From Deltaproteobacteria bacterium (lineage in GTDB: Bacteria; Desulfobacterota; Desulfuromonadia; Desulfuromonadales; Geopsychrobacteraceae), in NCBI GenBank assembly GCA_024276935.1, contig JAJRWH010000073.1:1-64000 (forward strand): a stretch of 64,000 bases of DNA, in the 5' to 3' direction. Below are positions 48,388 through 57,495 of the stretch, one piece after another; the stretch's first letter is position 1; each line of letters begins with the position of its first letter. Below the pieces are notes generated by a model. The model worked only from the letters and a program-made list of their open reading frames with translations. It did not search any database and had not been told where the DNA came from. Both the position numbers and the translations under genes were made by a program.

Positions 48388-50859
48388 TTATTTGCTTACG
48401 TCAACAGCGATAGCAGTCTGACCGCTGTAAATGCGGTTCAAACCCAGAGTCGCGAAGTGGTAGGGAGCAAACAGCACCCCTTTAGGCAGTCGCCGATCAA
48501 CCTTGGCCTTGGCAACAATCTCGCCACCGGCAGCCTTAAGCTTGACCGTATCGCCTTCAACCACCTTGAGTTCAGCCGCATCTTCGCGTCCAAATTCAAT
48601 ATAAGGCTCAGAAACCACCGCCATGGGTCCCTTGGCATGAAGGCTGGTTGTACCACTGTGATAAAGCGCACTACCGGTCACCAGCTGGAAACGGGCGTCC
48701 AGTTGAGTACCACCTTCAACCGCCACCAGGTTTCGTGTCTCTGGTGCCAGGATGTCGCTGCCCCAAACGTAGCCCTGGTCACCGATCATGTCGAGGCTGA
48801 CCATTTCATAACCAGCTGTCTCAGCAGCCAGCTTGGTAAAGGCTTCCGTTTCAGTTGCCGGTGCAGACTCTCCAAACCCGCTTAACAGTGCCTGGAAAAT
48901 TGCAAAATCTGTCTTGGCCTCACCTGGAGAGGTAATGGCTGCATGCAGACGTTGAATTCTGCGTTCGGCGTTGGTAAATGTTCCGTTTTTCTCGGCGAAA
49001 CTGGCCGCTGGCAGGACAACATCAGCCTTTCTGGCAGTCTCGCTTAAAAACAGATCCTGAACGACAACAAAACCGGTCTTATCCAGGGCCTTTTCGACCA
49101 GAGTCTTACCAGGATAAGAAACCAACATATCTTCGCCAACAACATAAAGGGCGTTAAGTTTACCTTCCGCTGCAGAACTCAGCATTTCGGCAACCCCGAG
49201 AGCACCTTCAGAAGGCAGAACCTGCAAATCGATCGCACCCTGGCTGTTGCTCTTTTCTCCGCAAAGATAGAGTCCGGAACCACTGCGTCCCGCAGCACCG
49301 ATCAACAAGGACAGGTTGGCTGCAGCCAGCCCCAGAGCCTTGCTGTTTGCCGTATAGGGCAGTCCATAGGCGAGCAGAATGGCCGCATTTTCGGCTGTGG
49401 CAAGTTCTTTGGCTGTCTGTTTGATCGCATCGGCATCAACACCTGTCGCCGCCGCTACCGCATCGGGCGAATAATCGGCCAGAGCTTTTTTGAAGGTATC
49501 AAGACCTTCCAGACCCTCTGTTTTCACCAAACCGTCATCCAGCAGGACGTGACAGATTGCATTGATGACATTAACTTCGAGCCCCGGCTTGTGGAGCAGG
49601 GTCCGTGCATGAGGCATGCGGGTCAGCTTGCCCTGCTTGTCACCAATAACCGTCAGCTGAGCTTCATTCCGTCTGACAGCCTGGTTGACCACCATACCGA
49701 ATACAGGATGTGTCTCGTAGAAATCAGTCCGGATCGCCAGGATAGCGTCAGCCTTCTCGCCCTGCGGGAAAGTCGCAGTCGAAGCCTTGATTCCAAGGGT
49801 CTCCTGCAGACCTTCGGTCAGTCCCTTGTAGCACTCGCCACCAGAATGATCGAGATTGCCGGTTCCAACCGCTTTGGCCAGGTTCTTCAGCAGGAAGAAC
49901 TCTTCATTGGTCAGCCGAGCGCCGCTGATGAAACCTGAAGCACTTCCGGCAGCACGAAACTCATCCGTAATTCTGCGCAAGGCTTCTTCCCAGCTGGCTT
50001 CAACCAGGTCTCCATCTTTCCGAATCAGAGGGCTGGTCAGACGCTTGTCACTATTTACATAGGAATAGCCAAAACGACCGCGAATACAGAGGTTGCCATC
50101 ATTGACGCCCGTTTTGTCATTGAAACGAATCGTCTGGACCTCGTTATCCTTGGTTCCCAAAGTCACTGTGCAGCCGTTACCGCAGTAGCCACAAACCGAG
50201 TTGACCTCTTTGAGCTGCCAGGGCCGGGCCTTGAATTTGAACGGACGCGGTAAAATGGCCCCTACCGGACACATCGACACACACTGACCGCAGAATTCAC
50301 AATTCAGACCGCGATCAAAAGCTGTCGCGATTTTGGTTTCAAAGCCACGATTGATAAAGGAGTACGATCCGTAACCGACAACCTCATCGCAAACCCGAAC
50401 ACATTTACCGCACAGCACACAGCGGTTCATATTGCGTTCGATCAGCGGATTGATTTCGTCGGTCGGCAGGTCAAACTTTTCGCCTTCAAAGCGGTTGCTG
50501 ACGACTTCATACTCATAGGAGAGATCCTGAAGATCGCATTCACCACCCTTGTCACACACCGGACACTCGACGACGTGATTGACCAGCAAAAACTCCAGGA
50601 CGGTCTTGCGTACCTTGCGAATTTCGTCCGTCATGGTCGTTACGACCATACCCTCGGTAACCGGGGTCGTACAGGAAGGAATCAACCGCCCCTTCATCTG
50701 CTCTACTTCGACCAGGCAAACGCGACAGGCGCCATAAGGAAGAAGTTTCTTGGCGTAGCAGAGAACCGGGATATGAACTCCCGCCTCTTTGGCCGCCTCA
50801 TAAATCGTGGCGGTTTTGCTTACCTTGACCTCTTTACCGTCAATCGTCAGATTAACCAT
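48388..50859 (-). CDS. nuoG: NADH-quinone oxidoreductase subunit G
   Basis: The largest peripheral subunit, 823 residues. The N-terminal [2Fe-2S] ferredoxin domain has CYAKKLLPYGACRVC and later Cys; a His/Cys [4Fe-4S] site follows (CVLCGKCVRVCDEV), then CGQCVSMCPVGAI. The molybdopterin-oxidoreductase-like part begins with CGYCGNGC, where an extra [4Fe-4S] cluster can bind, and ends with a C-terminal MopB-like beta domain near residue 720. It does not need Mo. It follows nuoF by 37 bases. Confidence 0.96.
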   Translation of the reverse strand: MVNLTIDGKEVKVSKTATIYEAAKEAGVHIPVLCYAKKLLPYGACRVCLVEVEQMKGRLIPSCTTPVTEGMVVTTMTDEIRKVRKTVLEFLLVNHVVECPVCDKGGECDLQDLSYEYEVVSNRFEGEKFDLPTDEINPLIERNMNRCVLCGKCVRVCDEVVGYGSYSFINRGFETKIATAFDRGLNCEFCGQCVSMCPVGAILPRPFKFKARPWQLKEVNSVCGYCGNGCTVTLGTKDNEVQTIRFNDKTGVNDGNLCIRGRFGYSYVNSDKRLTSPLIRKDGDLVEASWEEALRRITDEFRAAGSASGFISGARLTNEEFFLLKNLAKAVGTGNLDHSGGECYKGLTEGLQETLGIKASTATFPQGEKADAILAIRTDFYETHPVFGMVVNQAVRRNEAQLTVIGDKQGKLTRMPHARTLLHKPGLEVNVINAICHVLLDDGLVKTEGLEGLDTFKKALADYSPDAVAAATGVDADAIKQTAKELATAENAAILLAYGLPYTANSKALGLAAANLSLLIGAAGRSGSGLYLCGEKSNSQGAIDLQVLPSEGALGVAEMLSSAAEGKLNALYVVGEDMLVSYPGKTLVEKALDKTGFVVVQDLFLSETARKADVVLPAASFAEKNGTFTNAERRIQRLHAAITSPGEAKTDFAIFQALLSGFGESAPATETEAFTKLAAETAGYEMVSLDMIGDQGYVWGSDILAPETRNLVAVEGGTQLDARFQLVTGSALYHSGTTSLHAKGPMAVVSEPYIEFGREDAAELKVVEGDTVKLKAAGGEIVAKAKVDRRLPKGVLFAPYHFATLGLNRIYSGQTAIAVDVSK

Positions 50860-50896
50860 CGTGACCTCTTATTAAATCGAAACCCTGTCGGGTCGC

Positions 50897-52678
50897 CTAT
50901 TTAATTGCCATGAAGCGGCATGCATCATAGCAGGATGTACACTCGGTACATTTTTCCTTGTCGATGTATGCCACCGTACCTTTTTCCCAGGTAATCGCAT
51001 CAACCGGACAAACCCGCGGACACATTCCGCACTTTTTACAGGCATCCTCGATAACTTCAAAATGAAGCAATGATTTGCAGGAGTGCGACGGGCACTCACC
51101 GGTCTTGATATGATCTTCGTACTCATGACGGAAATAGCGCAGTGTCGACAAGACCGGGTTCGGAGCGGTTTGCCCCAGACCACAAAGTGAACTTTTCTTG
51201 ATGTCGTAAGCCATGTCTTCGAGAAGGTCAATATCCCCCTCGCGACCCTTGCCCTCGGTAATCCGCTCAAGGATTTCGAGCATAATCTTCAGCCCGATCC
51301 GACATGGGATACATTTTCCGCAAGATTCAACCCGGGTAAAGTTGAGGAAGAAACGAGCAATATCGACCATGCAGGTAGTTTCGTCCATGACAACCAGACC
51401 ACCAGAACCCATCATGGCTCCCGCCTTGATCAGCGAGTCATAATCAACCTCGGCGTCCAGGGCATCTGTTGGCAGGCAACCACCGGAGGGGCCACCAGCC
51501 TGGACAGCTTTAAACTTGCGGTTATTCAGAATGCCTCCACAAACATCGTAGATGACTTCTTTCATTGTTGTTCCGGCAGGAACCTCGACCAACCCGGTGT
51601 GCTTGACCTTACCGGTCAGCGCAAAAATCTTGGTGCCCTTGGTTCCTTCGGTCCCGATTGAGTTATACCAGTCAGCACCGTTATAGAAGATGTACGAAAC
51701 GTTGGCGAAGGTCTCAACGTTGTTGATATTGGTCGGCTTGCCCCACAGACCACGAACTGCCGGGAAAGGAGGACGTGGGCGTGACATGCCACGGTGACCT
51801 TCAATTGAAGCCATCAGGGCTGTTTCTTCGCCGCAAACAAATGCTCCGGCACCAGCCTTGATCCGCATATCGAGCTTGAAACCAAGCCCCATGCAGTTTT
51901 CACCCAGGATACCCTTTTCATAACAGGTATCGATGGCCATTTGCAGACGCTTGATCGCCAGCGGATATTCGGCACGGACATAAACATAAGCAAAGTTACA
52001 GCCGATGGCGTATGCGCCGATCATCAACCCTTCGATCAAACCGTAAGGATCGCCTTCGAGGACCGAACGGTCCATAAATGCACCTGGATCGCCCTCATCA
52101 GCATTACAGATCAGGTACTTATGATCTCCCGGAGAGCCCTTGGCAAAGGACCACTTGACGCCGGTGGGGAAACCACCGCCACCCCGACCGCGCAGACCGG
52201 ATTTTTTAACCTCTTCGATAACCTCATCAGGCGTCATGGTCACCGCTTTTTTGATTCCGGTGAAACCCTTGTGCGCAATAAAGTCCTCGATACTCTCGGC
52301 ATCTATGGTACCGCAACGAGAGAAGATGACCCGCTGCTGTTTTTCCAGAAACTTCTCGTAGTAGGCGCCAGCCTTTTTCTTGGCAATAGGACCTTCACCA
52401 AGAATATGTTCCTCGACAATCTGCGGCACCAGTTCAGGGGTCACAAAATCGTATGTAACCGGATCCTGCCCGGGGATACAGACATCGACCAACACGTCAT
52501 TGGCGCACAGACCACGACAACCGGTGCCAATGACTTCGCAACGCTTGCCGACAGTTGCTTCTACACCCTGCTTTTCAAACTCGGCCTCAAAGGCTTCGCC
52601 GACAGCAGCAGCTCCAGAAGCAAGACCACCGGTCCCCTGACAGATCAATATTTTCAGCTTTTCAGCATTATCGGCCAT
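50897..52678 (-). CDS. nuoF: NADH-quinone oxidoreductase subunit F with extra N- and C-terminal domains
   Basis: The NADH- and FMN-binding subunit, 593 residues, longer than the roughly 430-450 of E. coli NuoF. The first 110 residues form a thioredoxin-like [2Fe-2S] domain (ILICQGTGGLASGA, CRGLCANDV). The core has GLRGRGGGGFPTGVKW, FMN-binding ICNADEGDPGAFMDR and the N3 cluster SCGKCIPCRIGLK. The tail adds two [4Fe-4S] motifs, CKKCGMCPRVCPV and CTECTSCYDAC. This layout is known from NAD-linked and bifurcating hydrogenase subunits of the HydB/HoxF type and from NuoF of this lineage. GAGGAAGATTT precedes the ATG. Confidence 0.96.
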   Translation of the reverse strand: MADNAEKLKILICQGTGGLASGAAAVGEAFEAEFEKQGVEATVGKRCEVIGTGCRGLCANDVLVDVCIPGQDPVTYDFVTPELVPQIVEEHILGEGPIAKKKAGAYYEKFLEKQQRVIFSRCGTIDAESIEDFIAHKGFTGIKKAVTMTPDEVIEEVKKSGLRGRGGGGFPTGVKWSFAKGSPGDHKYLICNADEGDPGAFMDRSVLEGDPYGLIEGLMIGAYAIGCNFAYVYVRAEYPLAIKRLQMAIDTCYEKGILGENCMGLGFKLDMRIKAGAGAFVCGEETALMASIEGHRGMSRPRPPFPAVRGLWGKPTNINNVETFANVSYIFYNGADWYNSIGTEGTKGTKIFALTGKVKHTGLVEVPAGTTMKEVIYDVCGGILNNRKFKAVQAGGPSGGCLPTDALDAEVDYDSLIKAGAMMGSGGLVVMDETTCMVDIARFFLNFTRVESCGKCIPCRIGLKIMLEILERITEGKGREGDIDLLEDMAYDIKKSSLCGLGQTAPNPVLSTLRYFRHEYEDHIKTGECPSHSCKSLLHFEVIEDACKKCGMCPRVCPVDAITWEKGTVAYIDKEKCTECTSCYDACRFMAIK

Positions 52679-52717
52679 AAATCTTCCTCAATGCCTGAAC
52701 GTAAGTGAGGGCAACCC

Positions 52718-53215
52718 TCAGTCCATTGCCTTGTATTTTTCGATGACCTCGTCCATTTTCTGAACGGTCATACTGCCGTAGGTTGCGTCGTTGACCATGA
52801 TAACCGGTGCCATCCCGCAGGCTCCGATGCAGGCAACATACTCTGCGGTAAATTTGATATCATCGGTTGTTTCTGCATGCCCGATTCCGAGACGATCCTG
52901 CAATGTCTCACCAATCCGCCCGGCGCCCTTGACGTGACAGGCCGTTCCCATGCAAACCCGAACGATATATTTTCCACGAGGCTCCAGATGGAACTGAGCA
53001 TAAAAGGTCAAAACCCCATAGATCTGACTGGCGTAAACATTGAGTCGTTCAGCAGTCAGATGCACAGTCTCTTCGGGAATATAGCCATAGTGGTCCTGAA
53101 TTTCCTGGAGAACCGGCATCAACGCACCATGCATGTCCTGATATTTGTCCAGAACCTGATTGGCGGCTGTCAGGTCGATCTCCTCAACTGTTTCCTGCTG
53201 GGCAGTTTCAGTCAT
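52718..53215 (-). CDS. nuoE: NADH-quinone oxidoreductase subunit E
   Basis: The [2Fe-2S] (N1a) subunit, about 165 residues. The four ligands are in CMGTACHVKG and CIGACGMAPV. GAGGAAGAT precedes the ATG at 53215, so the first six codons of the longer frame (to 53233) are dropped. It sits next to NuoF and NuoG as the electron-input module. Confidence 0.95.
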   Translation of the reverse strand: MTETAQQETVEEIDLTAANQVLDKYQDMHGALMPVLQEIQDHYGYIPEETVHLTAERLNVYASQIYGVLTFYAQFHLEPRGKYIVRVCMGTACHVKGAGRIGETLQDRLGIGHAETTDDIKFTAEYVACIGACGMAPVIMVNDATYGSMTVQKMDEVIEKYKAMD

Positions 53216-53246
53216 ATCTTCCTCTTTCACCATTCCCCAAAGAGGG

Positions 53247-54422
53247 TTAGCGGTCGATTTCCCCGAGTACGATATCGAGAGTTCCGATAGTCGCGATTAC
53301 GTCAGCCAGCAAAACACCTTCAACCATCTGCGGCAATGCCTGCAGATTGACAAAGGATGGCGGGCGAATCTTCATGCGATAGGGATGAGGGGAACCATCC
53401 GAAACCAGATAGTAGCCGAGCTCGCCCTTGGGGGCTTCAATCCCGACATAAATCTCACCCTCTTCAGGCTTGAACCCTTCCGTGACAATTTTGAAGTGAT
53501 GAATCAGGCCCTCAATCGTATTGACAACATCTTTTTTGGGCGGCAGGCAAACCTGCGGACAATCCGCCAGGATGGGGCCCGGCTTCAACTTGTCAAGCCC
53601 TTGCAAAATGATACGTGCCGATTGACGCATCTCATCAAGACGCACCTTGTAGCGAGCGAAAGTATCACCTTCGGTCCGGGTCGGAACCTCAAAATCGAAA
53701 TCACTGTAGTTGCAGTACGGATCGTCGCGACGCAGATCCCAGTCAACACCCGAAGCACGTAATGCCGGGCCGGACAGACCAATATCAACGGCATCTTCAC
53801 CACTGATATAGCCAACGTCAATCGTCCGTTTCTGCCAGATCTTGTTGCCGGTCAGCAGGCCTTCGTAGGTTTCGAGATGGCCTTCCATTGACTCGGTAAA
53901 CTTGCGGATATCATCAACAAGCCCTTCGGGCAGATCCTCAGACAGTCCACCAACCCGAAAATAGTTGGAGGTCATCCGGGCGCCGGAGATTTTCTCATAA
54001 ATGTCGATAATCTCTTCACGCTCACGGAAGCAGTAAAGAAAAACCGTCATCGCACCAATATCGAGAGCATGGGTCGCCAACCACACCAGGTGGCTCTTGA
54101 TCCGGGTCAGTTCAGCCATAATGACGCGGATGGTGTTGGCCCGCTCAGGAATCTTGTCCGTAATTCCCAGCAGCTTTTCGACCGCCAGCACATAGCCCAG
54201 GTTGTTGCTCATCGGGGCCAGGTAGTCGAGCCGATCCGTCAACGGAATCACCTGATGATAGGTGCGATGCTCCGACAATTTCTCGGTGCCACGATGGAGA
54301 AAACCGATATGTGGCGTTGCCTTAACAACAATTTCGCCATCGAGTTCCAGGATCAGCTGCAACACACCGTGTGTCGACGGGTGCTGAGGTCCCATATTGA
54401 TGGTCATCGTTTCGGTTGCCAT
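53247..54422 (-). CDS. nuoD: NADH-quinone oxidoreductase subunit D
   Basis: The 49-kDa subunit, which shapes the quinone site, 391 residues. Motifs are MGPQHPSTHGVLQL with the quinone-binding His, PHIGFLHRGTEKL and a C-terminal VLGEIDR, the form found when the protein ends with Asp-Arg. It is separate from NuoC here. GGAAGAGGC precedes the ATG. Confidence 0.97.
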   Translation of the reverse strand: MATETMTINMGPQHPSTHGVLQLILELDGEIVVKATPHIGFLHRGTEKLSEHRTYHQVIPLTDRLDYLAPMSNNLGYVLAVEKLLGITDKIPERANTIRVIMAELTRIKSHLVWLATHALDIGAMTVFLYCFREREEIIDIYEKISGARMTSNYFRVGGLSEDLPEGLVDDIRKFTESMEGHLETYEGLLTGNKIWQKRTIDVGYISGEDAVDIGLSGPALRASGVDWDLRRDDPYCNYSDFDFEVPTRTEGDTFARYKVRLDEMRQSARIILQGLDKLKPGPILADCPQVCLPPKKDVVNTIEGLIHHFKIVTEGFKPEEGEIYVGIEAPKGELGYYLVSDGSPHPYRMKIRPPSFVNLQALPQMVEGVLLADVIATIGTLDIVLGEIDR

Positions 54423-54470
54423 TTTATGCCTCTTCCGTAAAAGGAATTTGATTCGGTATCACTTGAAATC

Positions 54471-54950
54471 TCAGGAAAGACGCCCCTGATAGGGCTCACG
54501 ATCAGGTCCCTGAACCGGATAGTCCTTGCGCAGCGGATGGCCCTGCCAATCTTCCGGCAACAGGATACGACGCAGATCGGGATGATTATTGAAAGAAATC
54601 CCCATCAGGTCCCAACATTCACGCTCGTGCCAATTGGCCGTTGACCAGACACCCGAAACCGTATCGACCCGCGGGTCTTGCTCTGCAACCAGAATCTTCA
54701 CCCGCAAGCGGCTCTTGGTGGAAATATTGTAAAGATTGTAAACCACCTCAAAACGCGGGGTGCGGCCCAGGTAATCGACACCGCAGAGATCGCTGAGGAA
54801 ATTGAAACCACAGTCATCGCGCAGGTAGGTACAGATCTCTACAATCTCACCCGCCTCAACAGTTACCGTCGTTTCACCTCGATGCTCAACCTCGGCAAGT
54901 ACCGACGCGCCAAATTTCCCCTTGAGTTTTTCAACAACTTGTTTGCTCAT
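54471..54950 (-). CDS. nuoC: NADH-quinone oxidoreductase subunit C
   Basis: The 30-kDa peripheral subunit, 159 residues. Conserved parts are FEVVYNLYNISTKSRLRVK, VWSTANWHERECWDLMGI and GHPLRKDYPV. It has no cofactor and forms the scaffold near NuoD. It is not fused with NuoD. Confidence 0.95.
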   Translation of the reverse strand: MSKQVVEKLKGKFGASVLAEVEHRGETTVTVEAGEIVEICTYLRDDCGFNFLSDLCGVDYLGRTPRFEVVYNLYNISTKSRLRVKILVAEQDPRVDTVSGVWSTANWHERECWDLMGISFNNHPDLRRILLPEDWQGHPLRKDYPVQGPDREPYQGRLS

Positions 54951-54985
54951 CGCATTAGTCCTGTCTTCGTACTGACGGGCCCTGT

Positions 54986-55501
54986 TCAGGCCTCGTTAAC
55001 GACTTCACCGACGCCGATGGCGGCACCGAAGCTGTTGCGCTCCTTCATGATCTTTTCCTGCAACTTCATCAGACCATAAAGAAGACCCTCGGGGCGGGGC
55101 GGACAACCGGGCACATAAACATCAACCGGCAGCTCCTCATCAATCCCCTGGATCACGCTGTAGGTATCGAAAATACCGCCCGAAGAAGCACAGGCTCCCA
55201 TGGCGATAACATATTTGGGCTCAGGCATCTGCTCATAGACTGTCCTGATGACCGGCATCATCTTCTTGGTCACCGTCCCGGCGATAAGGATGACATCGGC
55301 GTGGCGCGATGAGGCCCGAAAAAGAATCCCCATCCGGTCAAGGTCGAAACGGGCAGCACCGGCAGCCATCATTTCAATAGCACAGCAGGCCAGACCAAAA
55401 GTCATCGGCCACAGGGACTTGGCCCGCGACCAGTTCACCAGTTTGTCCAGGCTTGTGGTCACAAAACCGTTACCCAGGGTTTTCGTCTGCTCTACTCCCA
55501 T
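54986..55501 (-). CDS. nuoB: NADH-quinone oxidoreductase subunit B
   Basis: Holds cluster N2 next to the quinone site, 171 residues. The ligands are in [20 protein letters not shown] and PGCPPRPE. The ATG at 55501 has AAAGGAGC upstream and overlaps the end of nuoA by ten bases, so the two are coupled; a longer frame to 55522 is not supported. Confidence 0.96.
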   Translation of the reverse strand: MGVEQTKTLGNGFVTTSLDKLVNWSRAKSLWPMTFGLACCAIEMMAAGAARFDLDRMGILFRASSRHADVILIAGTVTKKMMPVIRTVYEQMPEPKYVIAMGACASSGGIFDTYSVIQGIDEELPVDVYVPGCPPRPEGLLYGLMKLQEKIMKERNSFGAAIGVGEVVNEA

Positions 55502-55848
55502 TCCAGAGCTCCTTTTTTCCATACATAGACGAAGCCGACCAGGAGAATAATAATAAAGACTCCCATCTCGACAAAACCGAAAACCCCCAGACGCTTGAAC
55601 ATAACCGCCCAGGGATAGAGGAAGACTGCTTCAATATCAAAGAGGATAAAGAGCATGGCAATAATATAGAACTTGATCGAAAACCGATCCTGCGCCGAAC
55701 TGAGCAGCGGCATACCACACTCGTAAGGGGCCAGTTTGACATCAGTCGGCTTGTTCGGCCCGATCAGACGCGAAGCGACAACCGTCCCCACGGCGAAGGC
55801 AAAAGCGATCCCGATCAGGACGAGAATCGGCAGATAGTTCTCAAGCAT
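55492..55848 (-). CDS. nuoA: NADH-quinone oxidoreductase subunit A
   Basis: A three-helix membrane subunit, 118 residues. The conserved region is [19 protein letters not shown], which carries the acidic loop near the quinone channel, and [27 protein letters not shown] before the ATG at 55848 decides the start; a longer frame to 55890 has none. It is the first gene of the operon and has a promoter upstream. Confidence 0.95.
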   Translation of the reverse strand: MLENYLPILVLIGIAFAFAVGTVVASRLIGPNKPTDVKLAPYECGMPLLSSAQDRFSIKFYIIAMLFILFDIEAVFLYPWAVMFKRLGVFGFVEMGVFIIILLVGFVYVWKKGALEWE

Positions 55849-55933
55849 AAAACCCGCTCCTTCAAAAGCTTTGAATAATGACAGACCCACCAGACGCAGA
55901 TGGACCCTCGGCGTTTACGCCACAGCGTCCCGA

Positions 55934-55986
55934 AAATTAGGATAATTCCCCCCAACATGTCAAGGAAAAAATACAGTATACTGTAT
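55934..55986 (-). promoter_or_regulatory. nuo promoter with upstream palindromic operator candidate
   Basis: On the minus strand a perfect TTGACA (55958-55963) is followed after 18 bases by TAATTT (55934-55939), about 85 bases before the nuoA ATG. Eight bases upstream of the -35 box is the 16-bp perfect palindrome ATACAGTATACTGTAT (55971-55986). It could bind an activator or repressor. The rest of the 324-bp gap back to hslO holds short palindromes (ACCGA/TCGGT; CAAACA/TGTTTG) and no gene. Confidence 0.65.
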
Positions 55987-56172
55987 GCAATAAACCTGAC
56001 CGAAAGCATCGGTTTAATTGTTGATTTTACAAGGATTTTAGCAACAAAGAAGAGGGGATTGGGTGCTGAACCAACGACACAAAGCAACCCGGCAATATCG
56101 TACAAAAAATTCAAACACTGTTTGTTTCATTTCCGGGTCAATCGCTTGTCAATCATCCAGCGTATTGCCCGG

Positions 56173-57039
56173 TCAACTGCGTAATGCCTCAAGCTCTGCT
56201 TGACTGTAGCGATAGACCTCACGACAATAGTCACATGTCACCTCGGCACCACCCTGTTCCTCAATCATCGCTTCAAGCTCTTTTTGGCCAAGCCCGGCAA
56301 GCATGTCGCTGATTTGACGACGGCTGCAGGGGCAGCTGAACTCCAGGGGCAACTGCTGCTGAACCGAGAATGTCTGCCCGGCCAACACTCTTTCCAGGAC
56401 CCGCCTGGCATCATCCCCCTGACGCAACAGACTGGTCGTTGGGGGCAGAGTGCCAAGTCGATTTTCAAGTTGGGCAAGCTGCTCCTGATCACCCGGCGGC
56501 AGTGCCTGCACCAGAAAACCACCAGCCGCTGCAATCTCCCCCTCGCTATCAAGCTCAACCCCTACCGCAACACAGGATGGCACCTGTTCAGAATGGGTCA
56601 GATACCAGGCCAGATCATCACCAATCTCACTGGTCTGCAACTGCACCATGCTACGATAAGGCTCTTTGAGTCCCAGATCCTTGATCACATGCAGAAAACC
56701 GGCCCGACCTACGGCTCCGGCGACATCAAACCGATCATCGCGCGGTGGTAAATCTGCTTGCGGGTTTTGTAACTTGCCGCGGATGCTGCCATCGGCATCG
56801 GTTTCGACCATCAATCGGCCCAGGGGCCCATTGCCTTCAACCATCAGGGCCAGACGCTGATTCCCCTTAAGCAGACAACCCATCAGTGCGGCACCGGTCA
56901 ACAGCCGTCCCAGAGCCACCCGGGCGGTCAGGTCGGCCTGCTGACGGTGACAGATTTCACGCACCAGTTGCGTCGTGTCAGCCGCCGCTGCACGTAAGCG
57001 TCCATCTTCTGTAACAACTCGTATCAGATGATCCTGCAT
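56173..57039 (-). CDS. hslO: 33-kDa redox-regulated chaperone Hsp33
   Basis: A zinc-switch holdase of about 288 residues that is activated by oxidative unfolding. The C-terminal zinc motif is CPCSRR and CDYC (Cx-C then C-x2-C). The N-terminal domain has MVEGNGPLGRLMVETDADG. The start is the ATG at 57039 with GGAAGAAAGACG upstream; a longer frame to 57069 is less likely. Its neighbour upstream on the same strand is a selenoprotein of the CMD type, so both could serve redox stress (inference). Confidence 0.94.
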   Translation of the reverse strand: MQDHLIRVVTEDGRLRAAAADTTQLVREICHRQQADLTARVALGRLLTGAALMGCLLKGNQRLALMVEGNGPLGRLMVETDADGSIRGKLQNPQADLPPRDDRFDVAGAVGRAGFLHVIKDLGLKEPYRSMVQLQTSEIGDDLAWYLTHSEQVPSCVAVGVELDSEGEIAAAGGFLVQALPPGDQEQLAQLENRLGTLPPTTSLLRQGDDARRVLERVLAGQTFSVQQQLPLEFSCPCSRRQISDMLAGLGQKELEAMIEEQGGAEVTCDYCREVYRYSQAELEALRS

Positions 57040-57144
57040 CGTCTTCTTTCTTCCGGTTATCAAATCCAAACAATCTCACCACCGGGGCAATCTTTCTCGC
57101 TGGTCCTTATTACCCTGGCATCTTTAGCAGTGAAAAAATCTGTT

Positions 57145-57423
57145 TCACGACGGGTCTTCCCTGCCCCGATCAGCACGTTTCATCTGCGCATTAACCTTGC
57201 CCGCACAAACGGCCATCGCAATCCCCTGGACGGCGCTGATCTGGGCCTCGCTGATACCTGCGTCCCTGGCAACGCCAAGGTAGTGCTCCATTCAGGGTTC
57301 GCACCCGGCAGCCATCGCCGCACTCAGACCGACCAGAATAGTCATATCTTGATCCAGCGCCGGGTCTTCGCGCACCAGGTCATAAAAATCACGATACATT
57401 TTTGCCGTTTCAGGTGACAACAT
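57145..57423 (-). CDS. Selenoprotein of the CMD/AhpD family (in-frame TGA read as Sec)
   Basis: A 92-residue protein starting at the ATG at 57423, with AAGGAG six bases upstream. Codon 44 is TGA (57292-57294), and the frame continues for 48 more residues to a TGA at 57145. The sequence around it is AAMAAGCEP-U-MEHYLGVARD: the CMD/AhpD family redox motif C-x2-C with Sec in place of the second Cys. Helices before (MLSPETAKMYRDFYDLVRED) and after (AGISEAQISAVQGIAMAV) match the family, so both halves are one domain. A hairpin with a G-containing loop sits 11 bases after the TGA. CMD and AhpD-like proteins with Sec are known in bacteria. A pseudogene is the alternative, but the frame, motif and hairpin argue against it. 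selA/selB/selC lie outside the window. Confidence 0.85.
57264..57280 (-). promoter_or_regulatory. Candidate bacterial SECIS element
   Basis: Eleven bases after the TGA of the selenoprotein gene, CCTTGGC and GCCAGGG pair (7 bp, one G-U) around the loop GTT. The stem, the small loop with G first, and a TGA-to-loop distance of 18 bases fit the reported bacterial SECIS consensus. Confidence 0.7.
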
Positions 57424-57495
57424 CTACCACTCCTTCACCATATAGAGGATACCCGGGAATATCCCTTGTATCTGTTCGTCTCTTAGCTGCACCTC

